A stretch of 64,000 nt of DNA from Pegoplata infirma (lineage: Eukaryota; Arthropoda; Insecta; Diptera; Anthomyiidae), in NCBI GenBank assembly GCA_963921195.1, contig OY992536.1, positions 234,830,023 to 234,894,022 of the forward strand, written 5' to 3'. Shown here piece by piece: positions 34,688 through 49,800 of this stretch. Position 1 is the first letter of the stretch. Each line of letters begins with the position of its first letter. Under the pieces are notes generated by a model. That model was not told where the DNA came from. It worked only from the letters and a program-made list of their open reading frames with translations, and searched no databases. The translations under genes and the position numbers were made by a program.

Positions 34688-34853
34688 ATGATTAATATTG
34701 CTGGTGTGGTGAGCATTGTGCTCTTTTATTTGCTCATCTTATTTGTGGGCATTTGGGCTGGTCGCAAGAAGGAATCAGGCAATGATTCTGAAGAGGAAGT
34801 CATGTTGGCAGGTCGTTCAATTGGTCTTTTTGTTGGTATATTTACAATGACCG
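34688..34853 (+). CDS. ChT: ChT exon 1: start and first membrane segment
   Basis: Residues 1-55, [20 protein letters not shown] (first membrane segment), a charged loop ([13 protein letters not shown]) and [15 protein letters not shown]. Ends in phase 1 at GTAAGT. The next intron is 5.3 kb. Confidence 0.95.
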
Positions 34854-37800
34854 GTAAGTGCTTTTTTTTTTTTGTTTTAAAGTGTGTGATGAATATTTAA
34901 ATTTAATTTAAACAAGTGAGAGTATTAAATTCGGCTGTGCTGAATATTTTATAACCAAAAAAAAAAAAAAATTGCTGAGGCGTTTTAGGGGGGAGGGAGG
35001 TCGAAAGGGGTCATTGGGGACATTTTTTTCCTCGCTGTAAATGTTCATTTATTATGCTTTTTGCTATTAAGTAATACAGTTTTATCATTATCAAAGCTTC
35101 GAAGAATGAAATCCTTTTCGAATGAATTCTTCAAAAAATCCATTAAATTTTCATAGTCAGTGCAGTGCATTCGATTTTTTATTATTCCACTGTGAATTCA
35201 ATCGATTTTTCAAATAGATAGAGCACAACGCAGCCAAATTTTTGTCCATAGTGTCGCCGACCCAAATGGACCCTAATTTGAATCCAAAAATTTAAAAAAT
35301 GCACATATCAAAAAAAAAATTTTTTTAACTCTTGGATCGTAGAAAACGACCGCCAAGTACTCGAAAGCCCTCCGAGTAATGATTTTTTAGTTATCTATTT
35401 TTTTTTAGTTCTTAAGATCCTACAGGGGCCTTCAATGCCAGTATCTCAAAAACAAAGCAAAGTAGTAGGTTAGGTTAGGGGTGGCGGAGCTCAAAATTTT
35501 GAACTTCTCGCATAGACCGGCTGGTCCATAGCAATACCACATGTACCTTCAGCGACGAGGATAAAACGCGTTAGTCCATGTTGCAAACAATTTAACGCGC
35601 ATAAGGTCCATAACTGCGATTTCTACCAGATTCTCGAGTTCTGCTATGCCTAAAATTTTTTTGCAATGCCTGGCCAATGAGGGGCATTTGCACAGGATAT
35701 GTTCAACTGTTTCATCCGTATTCGGTTCATCACATTTTCTACAATTGGAATCAGGGATGAGTCCAATTGTTCTTGCGTGGAAAGCAATTAGGCAGTGTCC
35801 CGTGACCACTCCCGTGAGTAAACGACATTCTCTTCTGTTAAGAGAAAGTAGGTAGTGAGTTCTTTTGAGGTCGTAACGCGGCCAGATTATTCTGGTAATT
35901 CTGCTTGTACTTAACTCCCTCCATTTCCTGTTTGCCATGGAAATACACTGACAATCACTTCTCGATCTGTAGTACTGCATTGGGGGTTCAATATGAACAA
36001 AGTCCCCTACCCCATCTGCATCCAGTTTTGCAAGCTCATCAGCCTTCTCGTTCCCGTCTACTCCCTTATGTCCTGTAACCCATATTAGAGAGACGAGGTT
36101 ATTGCTGGATAGTTTTTGAAGATTCTCGTAGCACTCAAAGACGACTTTTGATTTTAGTGCAGCTTGGCTGTCGACGTAAAAGTCTATTATTCTCACCGAT
36201 TCTCCAAAAGCTGCCTTATTAATAGCAACTATTTCAGCCTGGAATATGCTACAGCTCAAAGGTAGATTAAAAGATTTTTGTATATCACAGACGTCCGTAG
36301 TAAATTTCGCTCCCACTCCCGTCGATTGTTTGGAGCCGTCTGTGAAAATATTTAAAGCGTCATTTGGAACGCAACGCCAGTTCGACCAAAATTCTCGAGT
36401 CGGAAATTCAACTTTAAATTTCCGATCGAAAAGTAGTTTGGGCACCCTGTAGTCAGTGACAACGTTATCCAAATTGTGCATGCTACTCATGCCTTATATG
36501 CCTCACCCTTAGCAAAGATGTCAATTGGCAGCAGATGCAATATTGTGTCGATGGATGCAACTGATGTTGTTCCTAGGGCACCAGTGATACTCAGACCCAT
36601 AAGCCGTTGGGTTTTTTGGAACTTACTACGAGCGCTCTGTACCAGACTACAACTCCGTAAAGTAAGATAGGTCTTACGATGGAAGTATAGATCCAGTGCG
36701 TGATCCTAGGCTCAAGACCCCATGTCTTGCCGAACATTTTTTTGCATGCATAATATTCTTAATTCCTAAAAATTTCGCATAATTTTAAAGTGGGATTTCA
36801 ACCCCGTTAACCTTGACTTTTCTAAAATTTTCGATCTTATACTTTCGTGTAAACAATACAGTTTTCCGCGGATTAACGTTAAGACCATTTTCATTAGCCC
36901 ATTTCCATAACTGTTTCAGTGATCGCTCTAGCAACTCGGATATCGTGGTCAAAAATTTTACAGTTGACATTATTACCACGTCATCAGCATAAGCAACTAC
37001 TGCCACTCCTTGCGTCTCCATTTTTTTTGAGAATGGGATCCACCACCAAGAGCCAGTGAAATGGCGATAATACTCCTCCCTATGGCATTCCCCTGGATGT
37101 ATATCTTATGACTCTTTAAAGCCCCCATTCGGCTGTAACTTCTCTACAAAACAGAAGGCAGCCAATCCATCTTTTGATCGTTGGATTTATGCCAGCCCTG
37201 TCCATTGCGTTTAAAATTGGATCCATGCTTACATTGTTAAATGCACCTTCTATGTCCAAAAAAGCAGCTAAGGTAAATTCTCTATATTCCAGAGATCTCT
37301 CTAAAGTGTACACGAGGGAATGAAGAGCGGTTTCTATCGACTTGCCCTGCTGATAAGCATGTTGCGTAGCCGACTAAAAGTTTCCACCTAGGTTCTCTCT
37401 TATATAAATATCCAGAATTCTCTCCAAAGTTTTCAGAAGGAAGGAACTAAATAGGACGATAATCCTTTGCAGTTTCGTGATTAATTTTACCGCTTTTCGG
37501 TATGAAGACTACTTTAGATTTCCTCCAAGATCCAGGTATATAACAATGCTCTAAACACGCTTTAAAAACTTCCTTTAAGTAAGGAATTATTTCGCTAGCA
37601 GTATTTTGAAGCATTGCCGGAAAAATACCATCAGGCGATTTGTAAGGTTTATATTAGTTACTATCCTAAAAGCGAGATATTTATGATCAGAGCATGAAGC
37701 CCTTTTCGGTATCCTCCAGTCTCTAATATCCAAATTCGCGACATTAGAAAAAAGAGTGAGATCTAAGTAGTACAAAACGTAAAAAAATTTTGGATCAAAA

Positions 37801-40800
37801 TCTATGTCTACATTTTAATTTACAAGATACAGAAATTTAGGGTCTAATAGGGTCTTGAGAATTTTAACTAAAAAACGGTAAATCGGAGAGTTTTTAGGTA
37901 TTTGGCGGTCGTATTATACCAGCCAAGAGCTCCAAAAATGATTTTTGAGTTTTTTTTGTCGTGTTGGCAGTATTTAGCGAGATATTTGGCGAGATAAATC
38001 ATTCGATTTATAAATCGAATGTATCTAAATTGAATTCATTTAATTCGCTAAAATGTAATTGGGAGGAATGCAATCACTAAATGTTCATTCAGAATGCCAA
38101 ATCGAATTAAGAAATGAAATCCTTTGAAGCCGTGATCATTATTTAAATAAAATTTTCATATCCACGCCCACAAAAGGGGAGGAAAAAAACAACTTTATAT
38201 ACCCACCACTTACTGATAGAGGGTATATATAAGTTTGTCATCCCGTTTGTAACTCATCGAAATATCGGTCTGGGACCCCATTAAGTATATATATTCATGA
38301 TCCCCGATCGATTTTAAGACATTCTAGCGATGTCCGTCTGTCTGTGGAAATGGTGATAAAACTTAACATATTTAGTGGAAGTTCTCCAAGTATTGTATTT
38401 AAGCGATATCGGTTTAGCGGTTCAAAAGATATGAACGAAAATGTAAGGACACCTCAAAAATTTTAGTACATTCAACATAACCTAAAAATACAAAATGCTT
38501 TAATTCGGCTGCTGGTTGACATACATATGTGAACATAATTGAACACCAAATGGAAATTTTTTTTCAAAAATTTTTTTTTTTTTTTTCAAAAGTAATTGAA
38601 ATTGGGGAGGGTATCATTACATTCGACAAGGCCGAATTTAACTTCTTTACTTGTTCTAATTCCCTGGGTCCAAATGCAGCACGTCGAACTTCTTTTTACA
38701 AAAAATAATTTTGGCTTAATAAAGTGGTTTAGTGGTTGGTTTAGTTCTCAAAGGGGGAACTTTTTACCCCCTGATCCGATTTTTCCCATTTCCGAGCCTA
38801 TGACTATAAGACGCCAAACTTTAGGAGTCTAGTCTAGCTATGCCAAACTTCAGGAGTCTAGCTCTTTAATTTTGGACTGTATCGTGTCTTCGGACATCGC
38901 TGGAATGACTGAGAATCGATCACTAATCAATAGTATATATTAGGATGGATCAAATTTAGCTTTTTTTCGAATTTTGAAAACGTCGGGGTCTGTAAAGTTG
39001 CCTTTTAGGGTCGATATTAACCTACAAAAATATTGGAACTGTTAGAGCGGTGGAAGCAAATTTTATAGAAATGTTATTTTGTTTTGGAGCCCAATAGGGA
39101 GTAGAGAAAGAGTGTAAGTATGTTGTTGAGGGGTGAAAATTAATAGTGATCGGTCTCACTTTTGACCACCAAGGAAGGGGTAGGAGCTGATTTCATAAAA
39201 TAAATTTATAAAAATATTGTATGGGGACAGCCTTAAGGGTTAGAGCCTTAAGGTATGTTCTGAGAAGATGTTGGGATGGACAAGACACTTTTTAGGGCAC
39301 TTTTGAGGCAGTTAGAGCAGTTTTATTAAAATATAATCATTGTATTAGAGTCCCTTAAGGAGTGGGGATAGTGCTTGGGTATGTTTGCAAAATATGTTAG
39401 AGGGGTAAAACTAATGGGGGTCTTGCATTATATCCCTCTTGGGATGACTGCGGGGCTTTTTGTGGATTTTTTAAATTAAAATATACAAACTTTAAGGTAA
39501 AACGGTATTTTTTTTCCTATATTTTCACAAAAAAAAAAAAATTACAAGGGAAGTTTCCTGGTGTCACCCTCCGATCTTCATGAAATTTGGATATGTTGTT
39601 AAGAACGAAAATTAATTCGACACGTATTTTTTTTTAGCGGCCCAAACTTATTTTTAGGGGGGGTCGATTTTTACGGGGGGGAATTGACCTTTTCAGTTTT
39701 TTACGATTTATGCCTATTTTAACATAATTAACATAAAAATACCTATCTTGTGGTGCTAACAACGGGCCAAAGAAGTTAATATTTTTCGACTTATTGACAA
39801 AAATGTCCAAAAATGTTGGTATTTTACTCAATATGACGAAAAGTTGTGCATGTTTGGACACATTCTTAGCACACGTAGATAGGTTTTCCAAAGACCTTTC
39901 ATTTGGTATGTAACATGACATGAATTTCTACCGATATTCAGTTAAATCGATCTATTTGCAAAAAAAATAAAGTAATACCACTAAAATTTGATCAGTGTGT
40001 ATTTTCTACACTAAATAAAGATCTGACAAAAGATAGATCCAATCAGTCCATGTTTGGACTCGGTACCCATTTTCCGGAAAGCACTGGTGTAGGGTATCGC
40101 TTGGTCTGTCTTGACCGACCATAACTTTCTTACTTGTTTTTTCATTATTTTCAAACACCCATATTTAATATTTTTTTTATTACAGCTACCTGGGTAGGTG
40201 GTGGTTATATTAACGGTACGGCAGAAGCTATTTACACCTCAGGTTTAGTTTGGTGTCAGGCTCCCTTTGGTTATGCTTTGAGTTTAGTATTTGGTAAGTA
40301 TTTTAGTTTACACATTGAACATTTATTTCCATCCATTTGCACGACAAGTTATAAATGTTCGTTCTTCTTCTATGTTTTTTTTCAGGTGGTATATTTTTCG
40401 CCAATCCTATGCGTAAACAAGGTTATATCACTATGTTAGATCCCTTACAAGATTCCTTTGGTGAACGTATGGGTGGTCTACTCTTTTTGCCTGCATTGTG
40501 TGGTGAAGTTTTCTGGGCGGCTGGTATTTTAGCTGCTTTAGGTGCCACCCTTTCCGTCATTATTGATATGGATCATCGTACTTCGGTTATATTATCATCG
40601 GGCATTGCAATTTTCTATACATTGTTTGGTGGTCTCTATTCGGTGGCCTATACTGATGTCATACAATTGTTTTGCATATTTATTGGTCTTTGGATGTGTA
40701 TACCATTCGCTTGGGCCAATGATCATGTAAAGAGTTTATCATCGACAGATGTGGATTGGATTGGACATGTGGATCCGGAGCAAAGATGGTTTTATATAGA

Positions 40801-43800
40801 CTATGGATTGTTGTTGATCTTTGGCGGTATACCATGGCAGGTAAGTGTTGTGTATGATAAGGCTTAGAGGAAGGCATTTTTTGTGTCACTTAACGTAGTT
40901 GTAGAAAAGGAAAAAAAATCAAAAACGTATTTTTCTTAACGGTCATAATTCAGTTTAAAGGGATGAACATTAAAAATATGTAGGTTCCTTTAACTCCCAC
41001 TCGGTTTTAGGCTACATTCCTAACTTAGTTCCATATTAAACCAACAGATCTCATTTCGGCTTTGGTTAAAAGTCTCCAAGTTATTCTAGGCCTTCCAACT
41101 CTTTGTCCTGCTTGATGACTTGGGTTCCATCGTAAAGTTTGTTTGGCAATATTTTCATCTGGACGTCGAAATGTGTGACCAATACATTGCCTTTTTCGTT
41201 TTCGAATCTCAGCTGCCACATATAATTGATTAATGCAGTAGATCTATAATTAATATAACATTCGGCTAGAAGATTCGAAGTATTATTCTGAGGCAGCGAT
41301 TGACAAATGTTTGCAAACGACTTGTAATTATACTGGTCACCTTCCATGTTGTGCATCCGTACAACAGAATTGATTTTATATTGTATTCAAAAATTTTAAA
41401 TTTTGGATATTGTTGTTGTTTTTCCATATCGTTTTGGAAATTCAACAGGAACTTTGTTTCCTGGATGTTAGCGTTGATGTCGCTACAAAAATGGTGGATA
41501 ATATAATTGTGGTAGGAATGAAATCTTTCATTCCACCTAAGCGCATTTCTGTCAAACCAAGACACTAGTGTTAGTTTAACCGGACTTGCAGCACAGCCGT
41601 GAGATCCAGCGAGAAAGCGTTAAAAATTTATCCTGACAGGCGAAAGCAGTAAGAGCTTCTGGTTATTAAAAGAGCAAGTCAAAGTGAAGTGAATTCTGTT
41701 ACAAGATGACCAAACATTTACCGACCTGCTTGATAAGACTAACCTGTTGGCTGAACACTTTGCAAGAAATTCTTTCTTGCTTGATAGCCTCTTCTCACGC
41801 TCAAAAGAGTATCCTATACTATGCCAAAGATATTTTTCCGGGCTTGAGCGGTTAAAAGGGGTCACTTAATCATACATTGGCGAACCTATTCAGCTTTTCG
41901 TACCGTATTTTAGGCTTTCCCTCGTGCTGGAAGTTTGCTAATGTTCTACCAAATCCTCAAAAAACGGTGCGGTTAACAACCCTGAAAATTATTGCCCAAT
42001 TGTAATTTACTCGCACTTTCAAAGGTGATGGAAAGCATGATTAACTGCCACCTTATCTAAACTTTGGACACAGTAGCATGGACAATTTGGAACGTTATCA
42101 CTGACTACAGGATGCCCAAACTACTTTTCGATCGGAAATTTAAAGTTGAATTTCTGACTCGAGAATTTTGGTCGAACTGGTGTTGCGTTCCAAATGACGC
42201 TTTAAATATTTTCACAGACGGCTCCAAACAATCGACGGGAGTGGGAGCGGGACTTACTACGGGCGTCTGTGATATACGGAAATCTTTTAATCTACCTTTG
42301 AGCTGTAGCATATTCCAGGCTGAAATAGTTGCTATTAATAAGGCAGCCTTACAGTTTCTTGGAGAATCGGAGAGAATAATAAACTTTTTCGTCGACAGCC
42401 AAGCTGCACTAAAAGCTCTAAGAGGCTTTTGTATTAAATCAAAAGTCGTCTTTGAGTGCTACGAGAATCTTTAAAAACTATCCAGCAATAACCTCGTCTC
42501 TCTAATATGGGTTCCAGGACATAAGGGAGTAGAAGGGAACGAGAAGGCTGATGAGATTGCCAAACTGGGTGCAGATGGGGTAGGGGACTATGTTCATATT
42601 GATCCCCCAATGCAGTACTACAGATCGAGAAGTGATTGTCAGTGTATTTCCATGGCGAACAGGAAATGGCGAGAGTTAAGTACAAGCAGAATTATCAGAA
42701 TAATCTGGCCGCGTTACGACCTCAAAAGAACTCGCTACCTACTTTCTCTCAACAGAAGAGAATGTCGTTTACTCACGGGAGTGTTCACGGGACACTGCCT
42801 AATTGCTTTCCACGCAAGAACAATTGGACTCATCTCTGATTCCAATTGTAGAAGATGTGATGAACCAAATACGGATGAAACAGTTGAACATATCCTGTGC
42901 AAATGCCCCGCATCGCAAACAAATTTTAGGCAATGCTGAACTCGAGAATCTGGAGAAAATCGCAGTTATGGACCTTATGCGCGTTAAATTGTTTGCAACA
43001 TGGACTTACGCGTTTTATCCACGTCGTTGAAGGAACATGTGGTATTGCTATGGACCAGCCGGTCTATGCTAGGAGTTCAAAATTTTGAGCTCCGCCACCC
43101 CTAACCTAACCTAACCGTCAGTAAGGTTTCCATAGAAGTCGGGAAAGGAACGAGTTAGCTTTCCTTTCGGAATTTTGGAGTCGGTCTATTAATCATTTTG
43201 GGGAAAGTAATGTGGTTGTTTTTATCAATAATCTTCTCAGCAAAACTTCCAATCCGATTTTTTCTTTTGGAGATGACAGCACCATTTGTCAACATTTTCT
43301 TTCGATCATAGGTAAAGCCTCGCTGAAGTTTGGGCAAAAGGCAGATCATGAATGATTCACTCAATGAAGACTTTTTGGTAATATCTGATTGGGGTCAATC
43401 GAACAAAAGAGATTTTAATGCGCGCAAGACCCAATGTTGACTGCTGTCACGCAGACGAACCGTGGAAAGAGCATTGTCATCTGTACTTATGGGTAGTGTT
43501 TATATTGAGATATTCTATTGAACATTCTCGATGTATTGGGCATGTGCGATATCCGTTTGATTGTAGCTTTCTCAAGCTTTCCTGAGTTAATCTCCAGGTA
43601 GTACAGTCCTTGATATGTTCCACAGATTTAGTTACGTAAACTTTTTTAGCCTGAAATATGCTCGAGGTATGCAAAGGTGCCCTACCAGTTAGACCAATAT
43701 TCTCGAGTTGGAAATCTTACTTTATATTTCCGGTTAAAAAATAGTTTGCGCACTATTTGGGCAAAATCGGAAAGAAGTTCCATCATGAAGAATTATAGCT

Positions 43801-46800
43801 TATAAAAGTGCCTGTAAAGACGCCATAGTTTTTTCTGGGTAGATTACAATTATGATTTTTGTTTTTAATAATATGCATAAATTGTGGACATTTTTTTAAC
43901 TTAAAAATAAATAAATCTTTTTTCTTCTCCTTAGGTATATTTCCAACGTGTTTTATCAAGTAAGACTGCAAGTCGTGCACAAATTTTATCCTATGTAGCA
44001 GCAGCTGGTTGTATTTTAATGGCTATCCCACCGGTACTAATAGGAGCTATTGCCAAAGCTACTCGTAAGTTTACATAAAATCAGGGAAAGTGCACTTTAA
44101 ATGTAGTGTCCCCGAATAAAATTTACAATAAATATAGTTTGTTACCATATCGAGGACGAATATTCAAAACTTGCTATCTGCTATGTTAGCAAGTTTTGAA
44201 TATTCGTCCTCCATATATAAAATGGTACTTTTTTGAAACTTCTTGACTCTTTTATAATTTAATCAGGCCGGGTACTAAAATTTTAAAAATGGGTCTTTTT
44301 CTAGCACATGTACAAATTTGTTAGAAATTAGAGTTTATAGCTTGGACACATATTTCTTGTTAGTTTTTAATCTAACAAAAAACTTAATTTTGTTTGTTTT
44401 ATAAATTTTAGCTTGGAATGAAACTGATTATACGGGACCCTATCCCTTGACTGTACAGGAAACTAGTATGATTTTACCCATGGTATTACAGTATTTGACA
44501 CCCGATTTTGTATCATTCTTTGGTTTGGGTGCTGTCTCTGCAGCTGTAATGTCTTCAGCTGATTCTTCGGTACTTTCGGCAGCTTCTATGTTTGCCAGAA
44601 ATGTTTATAAATTAATCTTTCGTCAAAAAGCATCGGAAATGGAAATTATATGGGTCATGAGAGGTGGCATCATAGTAGTGGGTATTATGGCTACAATAAT
44701 GGCCTTGACTATACCATCTATTTATGGGTTATGGTAAGTTTTAGAAACACTATTAATTACATGTTTAAATAAATTTATTAATTTCCCTCTTTTCTCATCA
44801 GGTCAATGTGTTCCGATTTGGTTTATGTCATACTTTTTCCACAACTTTTAATGGTGGTTCATTTCAAAAAACATTGTAATACTTATGGTAGTTTAGCGGC
44901 TTATATAGTTGCCTTATTTATACGTTTGTCGGGTGGTGAAGCCTTGCTTGGTCTCCCTGCTCTAATACACTTTCCCGGTTATGATGAGGTTAATCAAACA
45001 CAACTGTTTCCCTTCCGCACAATGGCCATGCTTATTAGTTTAATAACATTAATTTTTGTATCATGGTGGACAAAGTAAGTTTTCTATAAGAGGAAATTGA
45101 AATGAAATTTTAAACTAATCTTGGTTTTTTGATGTGCTTATTTCAGAATGATGTTTGAGTCTGGTAAATTACCACCCAGTTATGATATATTCCGCTGTGT
45201 GGTGAATATACCCGAAGATGTTGTAAGAGTTGGTGAACCAGCGGAATCTGGAGAACAGGTATGTTGTGGTAGTTTGAAATAAGAATGAATTACACTGTGC
45301 AACAAGAGAAATGAGCCTCAATTGCTTCAATGCCATATGAAAGTAGATCAATAAATAGACAAAATCAGCAAAGGGTCTTGCAAAGTCAGTTTGGATTTTT
45401 TTTTTATGGCCCACGGAAGTTTTTAAATTTTTATCAAATGCGTTTGGAAAACATAAAAAAAACTATAATAAAAACAAGACATGTGCACGGATATATTCAT
45501 TTCTTCGCTTACACCTAGTCATTAGCTTCAGAGTACACCACTTTTAGAGTACAGTGTTTGCGAATTAGAATGTTTAGAATGATGAGTAACAACAAAATTA
45601 AAATTTTTATTGTTTGAACGTTTAGAATGTAAAAAACATTCGTTTCTAGAATGACAAACATAGTAGTGATTATATAAATTACACCGTGTTGTACAATATT
45701 TTTAATATACACTGAGCACTTAGAATGTTTTTAATAAAAAAATATTTTAAAAATATTTTTTTTGGAAAAACTATTTTTCATAAAACACCCGAAAGCAGTT
45801 CGAGCAAAAAATTTCAAGTTATTTAAGTTTCAAATATATTTAACCTATTGGGTCCTAAAAATAAAGCGTTTAAACTAAAATTACCATATCTCGAGCAAAA
45901 CCGAGCAAAATTTGGGATCAAAATCGATGGCGATGGAAAGTTGACCTCTTCACATATCTGGACCCTACACTCAAAAAAGTATGTCGGTAAAATCTACTAC
46001 AAAAGACAGTTGTTTTGACTACATTTTGTCGTTGAAAAGGCGTCCACTACATAAACGGTAAAAACAACTGAACATGTTGTTGTTTTTAACTATTGATTTT
46101 CAACTACAAAATGTAGTAAAAACTACTACAAAACTGTTTAATACAGTTGTTTTTTCTACAATTGCCTGAAATTTTATTTAAAAAATTTCTTAAACGTTTA
46201 AATGATTGATATTTATTTATTTAAAAAGCAATACATTTCAGTTGGTTGTATAGAATTTCGACATGATGACAATTTTTTGATGTATTTATCTGGAATTATA
46301 GAAGAAAAAAATTATATTAATAAAATGTTAAACAAAATAAATTGATTGTATTTACCTTTGTTTTTTTAATAGTTCATTTCAAATTTTCACCGCTACTGAT
46401 CAAAATTTGTCTGGAATAAAAAAAAACGAAATGCTTTGGCAAAATTGATTTATAAAAAAAAAGAATTAATTTGAAATGTTTCAAAAAAGTATGTACCTGC
46501 TTTGTTGTGTATACAAAGAAAAGAAAGATGGCGCGCTCATAAGAAAACAAAACACTGCACACATTTTATTTTGTTTTTTTCCGATTGGTTTTTACGCACG
46601 CTTATGTGAGCGCTATATTATACACACTTGTTATCTCATTTATCCACTTATTTTCTTTCGCTCAAGAATATTTTTCCAAAAACATATTTTTTGTTATAAT
46701 TAAATTTAATAAATTGTAATTTAATTTATTTAGATATTATTTATTTGGTATAAAAATAATTCCTTCCGCATCCCGCACGACCAACTCGCTCGCAAACATT

Positions 46801-49800
46801 CGTTTGCAATAAAAATTTCTAGAAAAAAACGAGTTTTAGAAAAAAAACTAAAAACAACTACATAAATCAACTATTGCTACAGTGTAGTATATTTTTTGTA
46901 GTTATTTTTTGAAACTACTACAAAAAAAGTTGTTTGAGATTTTTTCATACAAAAACGACCGAAATTGTAGTTAAAAACAACAGCTACTACTTACTACACA
47001 AACGACCGTCATGTAGTAACTGCAATAATTTTCTGAGTGTATTGAGACCTAACTTTGAATCAAAAAATTAGAATTCCTGGAAATTTTTAAATATTCATAT
47101 TTCGGTAAATACCACCGATACGATAAAAAGTTGTGAAGCAATTGTGTAGCTCTTGGAGAGCAACCCAAGCAATAGTTTTTGGGTTATTTTAGTTTTAAGT
47201 GTGTTTAACCTATTGGGTCCTAAAAACTAAAATAACTTAAAACCTAGTACTCGAATTGCTTCTGTCGTAGTTTCCGAGGTATGAGCATTTTAAAATTTCC
47301 AGAAATTCAAAGTTTTTGATTCCAAGTTAGGACCCGATGGCGTCCACACATGCGAAGATGACAACTGTTTCTGTAGGGTCGCCATTGATTTTTATCCGAA
47401 ATTTTGCTCTGATTTGCTCTATCTTGCATAGTTTTCGAGATATGGCAATTTTAGTTTTAAGACTTTAATTTTAGGACCCAATATGTTTAACACATTTGAA
47501 ATATAAATAACTCGAAAACTACTGATCGAATTGCTTTTGGGTATTCGGTGGTCTTGTTCTACTATCCAAGAGCTACACAATTGCTTAGGCTCGAGGTCTA
47601 TCATCGAGCCTAATCATTTACTTAATTTATTTATAAATTAAAAGGTCGAAATAAAAAGATATTAAGCTACACAATTGCTTTACAACCTTTTGTCGTGTCG
47701 GCGGTACCGAGTTATGAAGAGCTTAAAATTTCAGGGAATTTGAATTTTTTGATTCAAAGGTAGGACCCAATAGGGTCCACACTAAGGGTGTTCTTAACAG
47801 TAAGGGAAAAATTTAAAATGTTTTAATTGCTTGGCACTGGGCAGAATTTTGTTCCTTTGTACTAAAAACTTAATAATAAAAAATTTTAAGTTAATCCGAT
47901 AACTTTAAGTGGACGCGGAAACGACCTGAAGTTTGAATAACGGATTACAAGGGGAAAAAATTACTTTTTACTCATTTTCTCAATTTGTTCGATATTTTAA
48001 GTTAAGTTTGAATTCAAATGGTTACAGAATTCTGATGTGGAGTACATTACCTTTGTAATAAGGCAACAAAAACTAAAATCGGTTAAAAATCAGTTATTAC
48101 AACTGCCCCAGGCAACTAGCGTGTGGCAGACCACTTGATCAAAGACTTCGGGTTCAATTTTTGAAATTGATTGAAATTATCTACTATAGCAACATTTTTT
48201 TATTCTTTACTTCCCAATGTACTAAGGTGATAGGTATTTTTCATATTGTGTTATGCTAACATGTTTTAAATTAATGTTAAAAAGGTCTAAATTTGTCAGC
48301 CCTGTTTTCAAATCTCCAATTTTAAATTTTAATTTTTTTTGGCAAATAAAATTAAAAAAATCGACCATTGGACCATAGGATTTTGTTAAGCACATATAAG
48401 GGAATAAAAATTACAAAAATTGTAGACATTCCTTTTTTCATTCGGCTAGTTTAGCGATTTTATTTCGGCGGATTTCGAGATAATAGTGATTTTGTTAACT
48501 TTTTTAGCTTTTAGTTAATTTTTTTATTTTTTTTAACAAACTTCATATGTTTTCTACCGAATTACTACAGAATAATACAGAATACTTCAATTCCTTTAAT
48601 CAGGGCAAAATTGAGATATGAAAAATTGACCCAGTTACAGGTCAACCCAGCAAAAACTTGGTAATGACACATCATTACCATTCTAATTACTTAGTAATGA
48701 CAGAAAATTACCTTTAGCATTATTTTGAAATGTAAAATAAGGACTTATTAATAATGACTAACATAAGTCATTATAATAAAATAAAAAAATTTCAGAACTA
48801 GATTTTCACTTTTTGACTCACTGTACATTATTTTGAATAAAAACAAAATAAAATTAAATATTTTTTTATTTTTTAAAATTTTTTTTTAAAATAACTTTTT
48901 CATTACCTATAAGTATATATGTAATTAGTTATTAATATTGATTTGATAATCATTACATGACTAAACATAAATGGTTTATTATTAAAATTCGGAAAATTAA
49001 CCCATAAGTGCTATTGGGGTCTATATTTTTTTTTATTTAATGGAGAAAATATAAGTATATTATTTCATAGGGTCATATAGACCCCAACAGGACTTAAGGG
49101 TTAATGTTCTGAATTTTTATAAGCCATTAATTTTTACATCTTATTAAAATAACATTTAGGAGTTTCATTAATATCCGCTCGAAAAATCTGTAAATCTTTA
49201 AAAATTCAAATTCTTCTAAAATTTGACCTTTGACCTTTAACTGGGTCAATTTTTCATATCTCAATTTTGCCCTGATTAAAGGAATTGAAGTATTCTATAT
49301 TGATCTGTAGAAATTCGGTAGAAAACATACGAAGTTTGTTAAAAAAAAAATAAAAAAATAAACTAAAAGCTAAAAAAGTTACCAAAGTCACTATTATCTC
49401 GAAATCCGCCGAATCAAAATCGCTAAACTAGACGAATGAAAAAGGGAATGTCTACAATTTTTGTAATTTTTATTCCCTTATATGTGCATAACAAAATCCT
49501 ATGGTCCAATGGTCGATTTTTTAAATTTTATTTGCCTAAAAAAATTAAAATTTAAAATTGGAGATTTGAAAACAGGGCTGAAAAATTTGGACCTTTTTAA
49601 CATTAATTTAAAACAAGTTAGCATAACACAATATGAAAAATACCTATCACCTTAGTACATTGGGAAGTAAAGAATAAAAAAATGTTGCTATAGTAGATAA
49701 TTTCAATTAATTTCAAAAATTGAACTCGAAATCTTTGATCAAGTGGTCTGCCACACGCTAGTTGCCTGGGGCAGTTGTAATAACTTGGCTGATTTTTAAC

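Noticed and set aside
35646..36452. Plus-strand frames within 35646-36452
   Set aside because: Antisense shadows of the LINE RNase H frame.
39634..39921. 95-codon minus-strand frame
   Set aside because: In an unclassified repeat with no recognisable domain; basic end arises from poly-G/C tracts.
41620..41865. 81-codon minus-strand frame
   Set aside because: Shadow of a decayed Jockey-type reverse transcriptase on the opposite strand.
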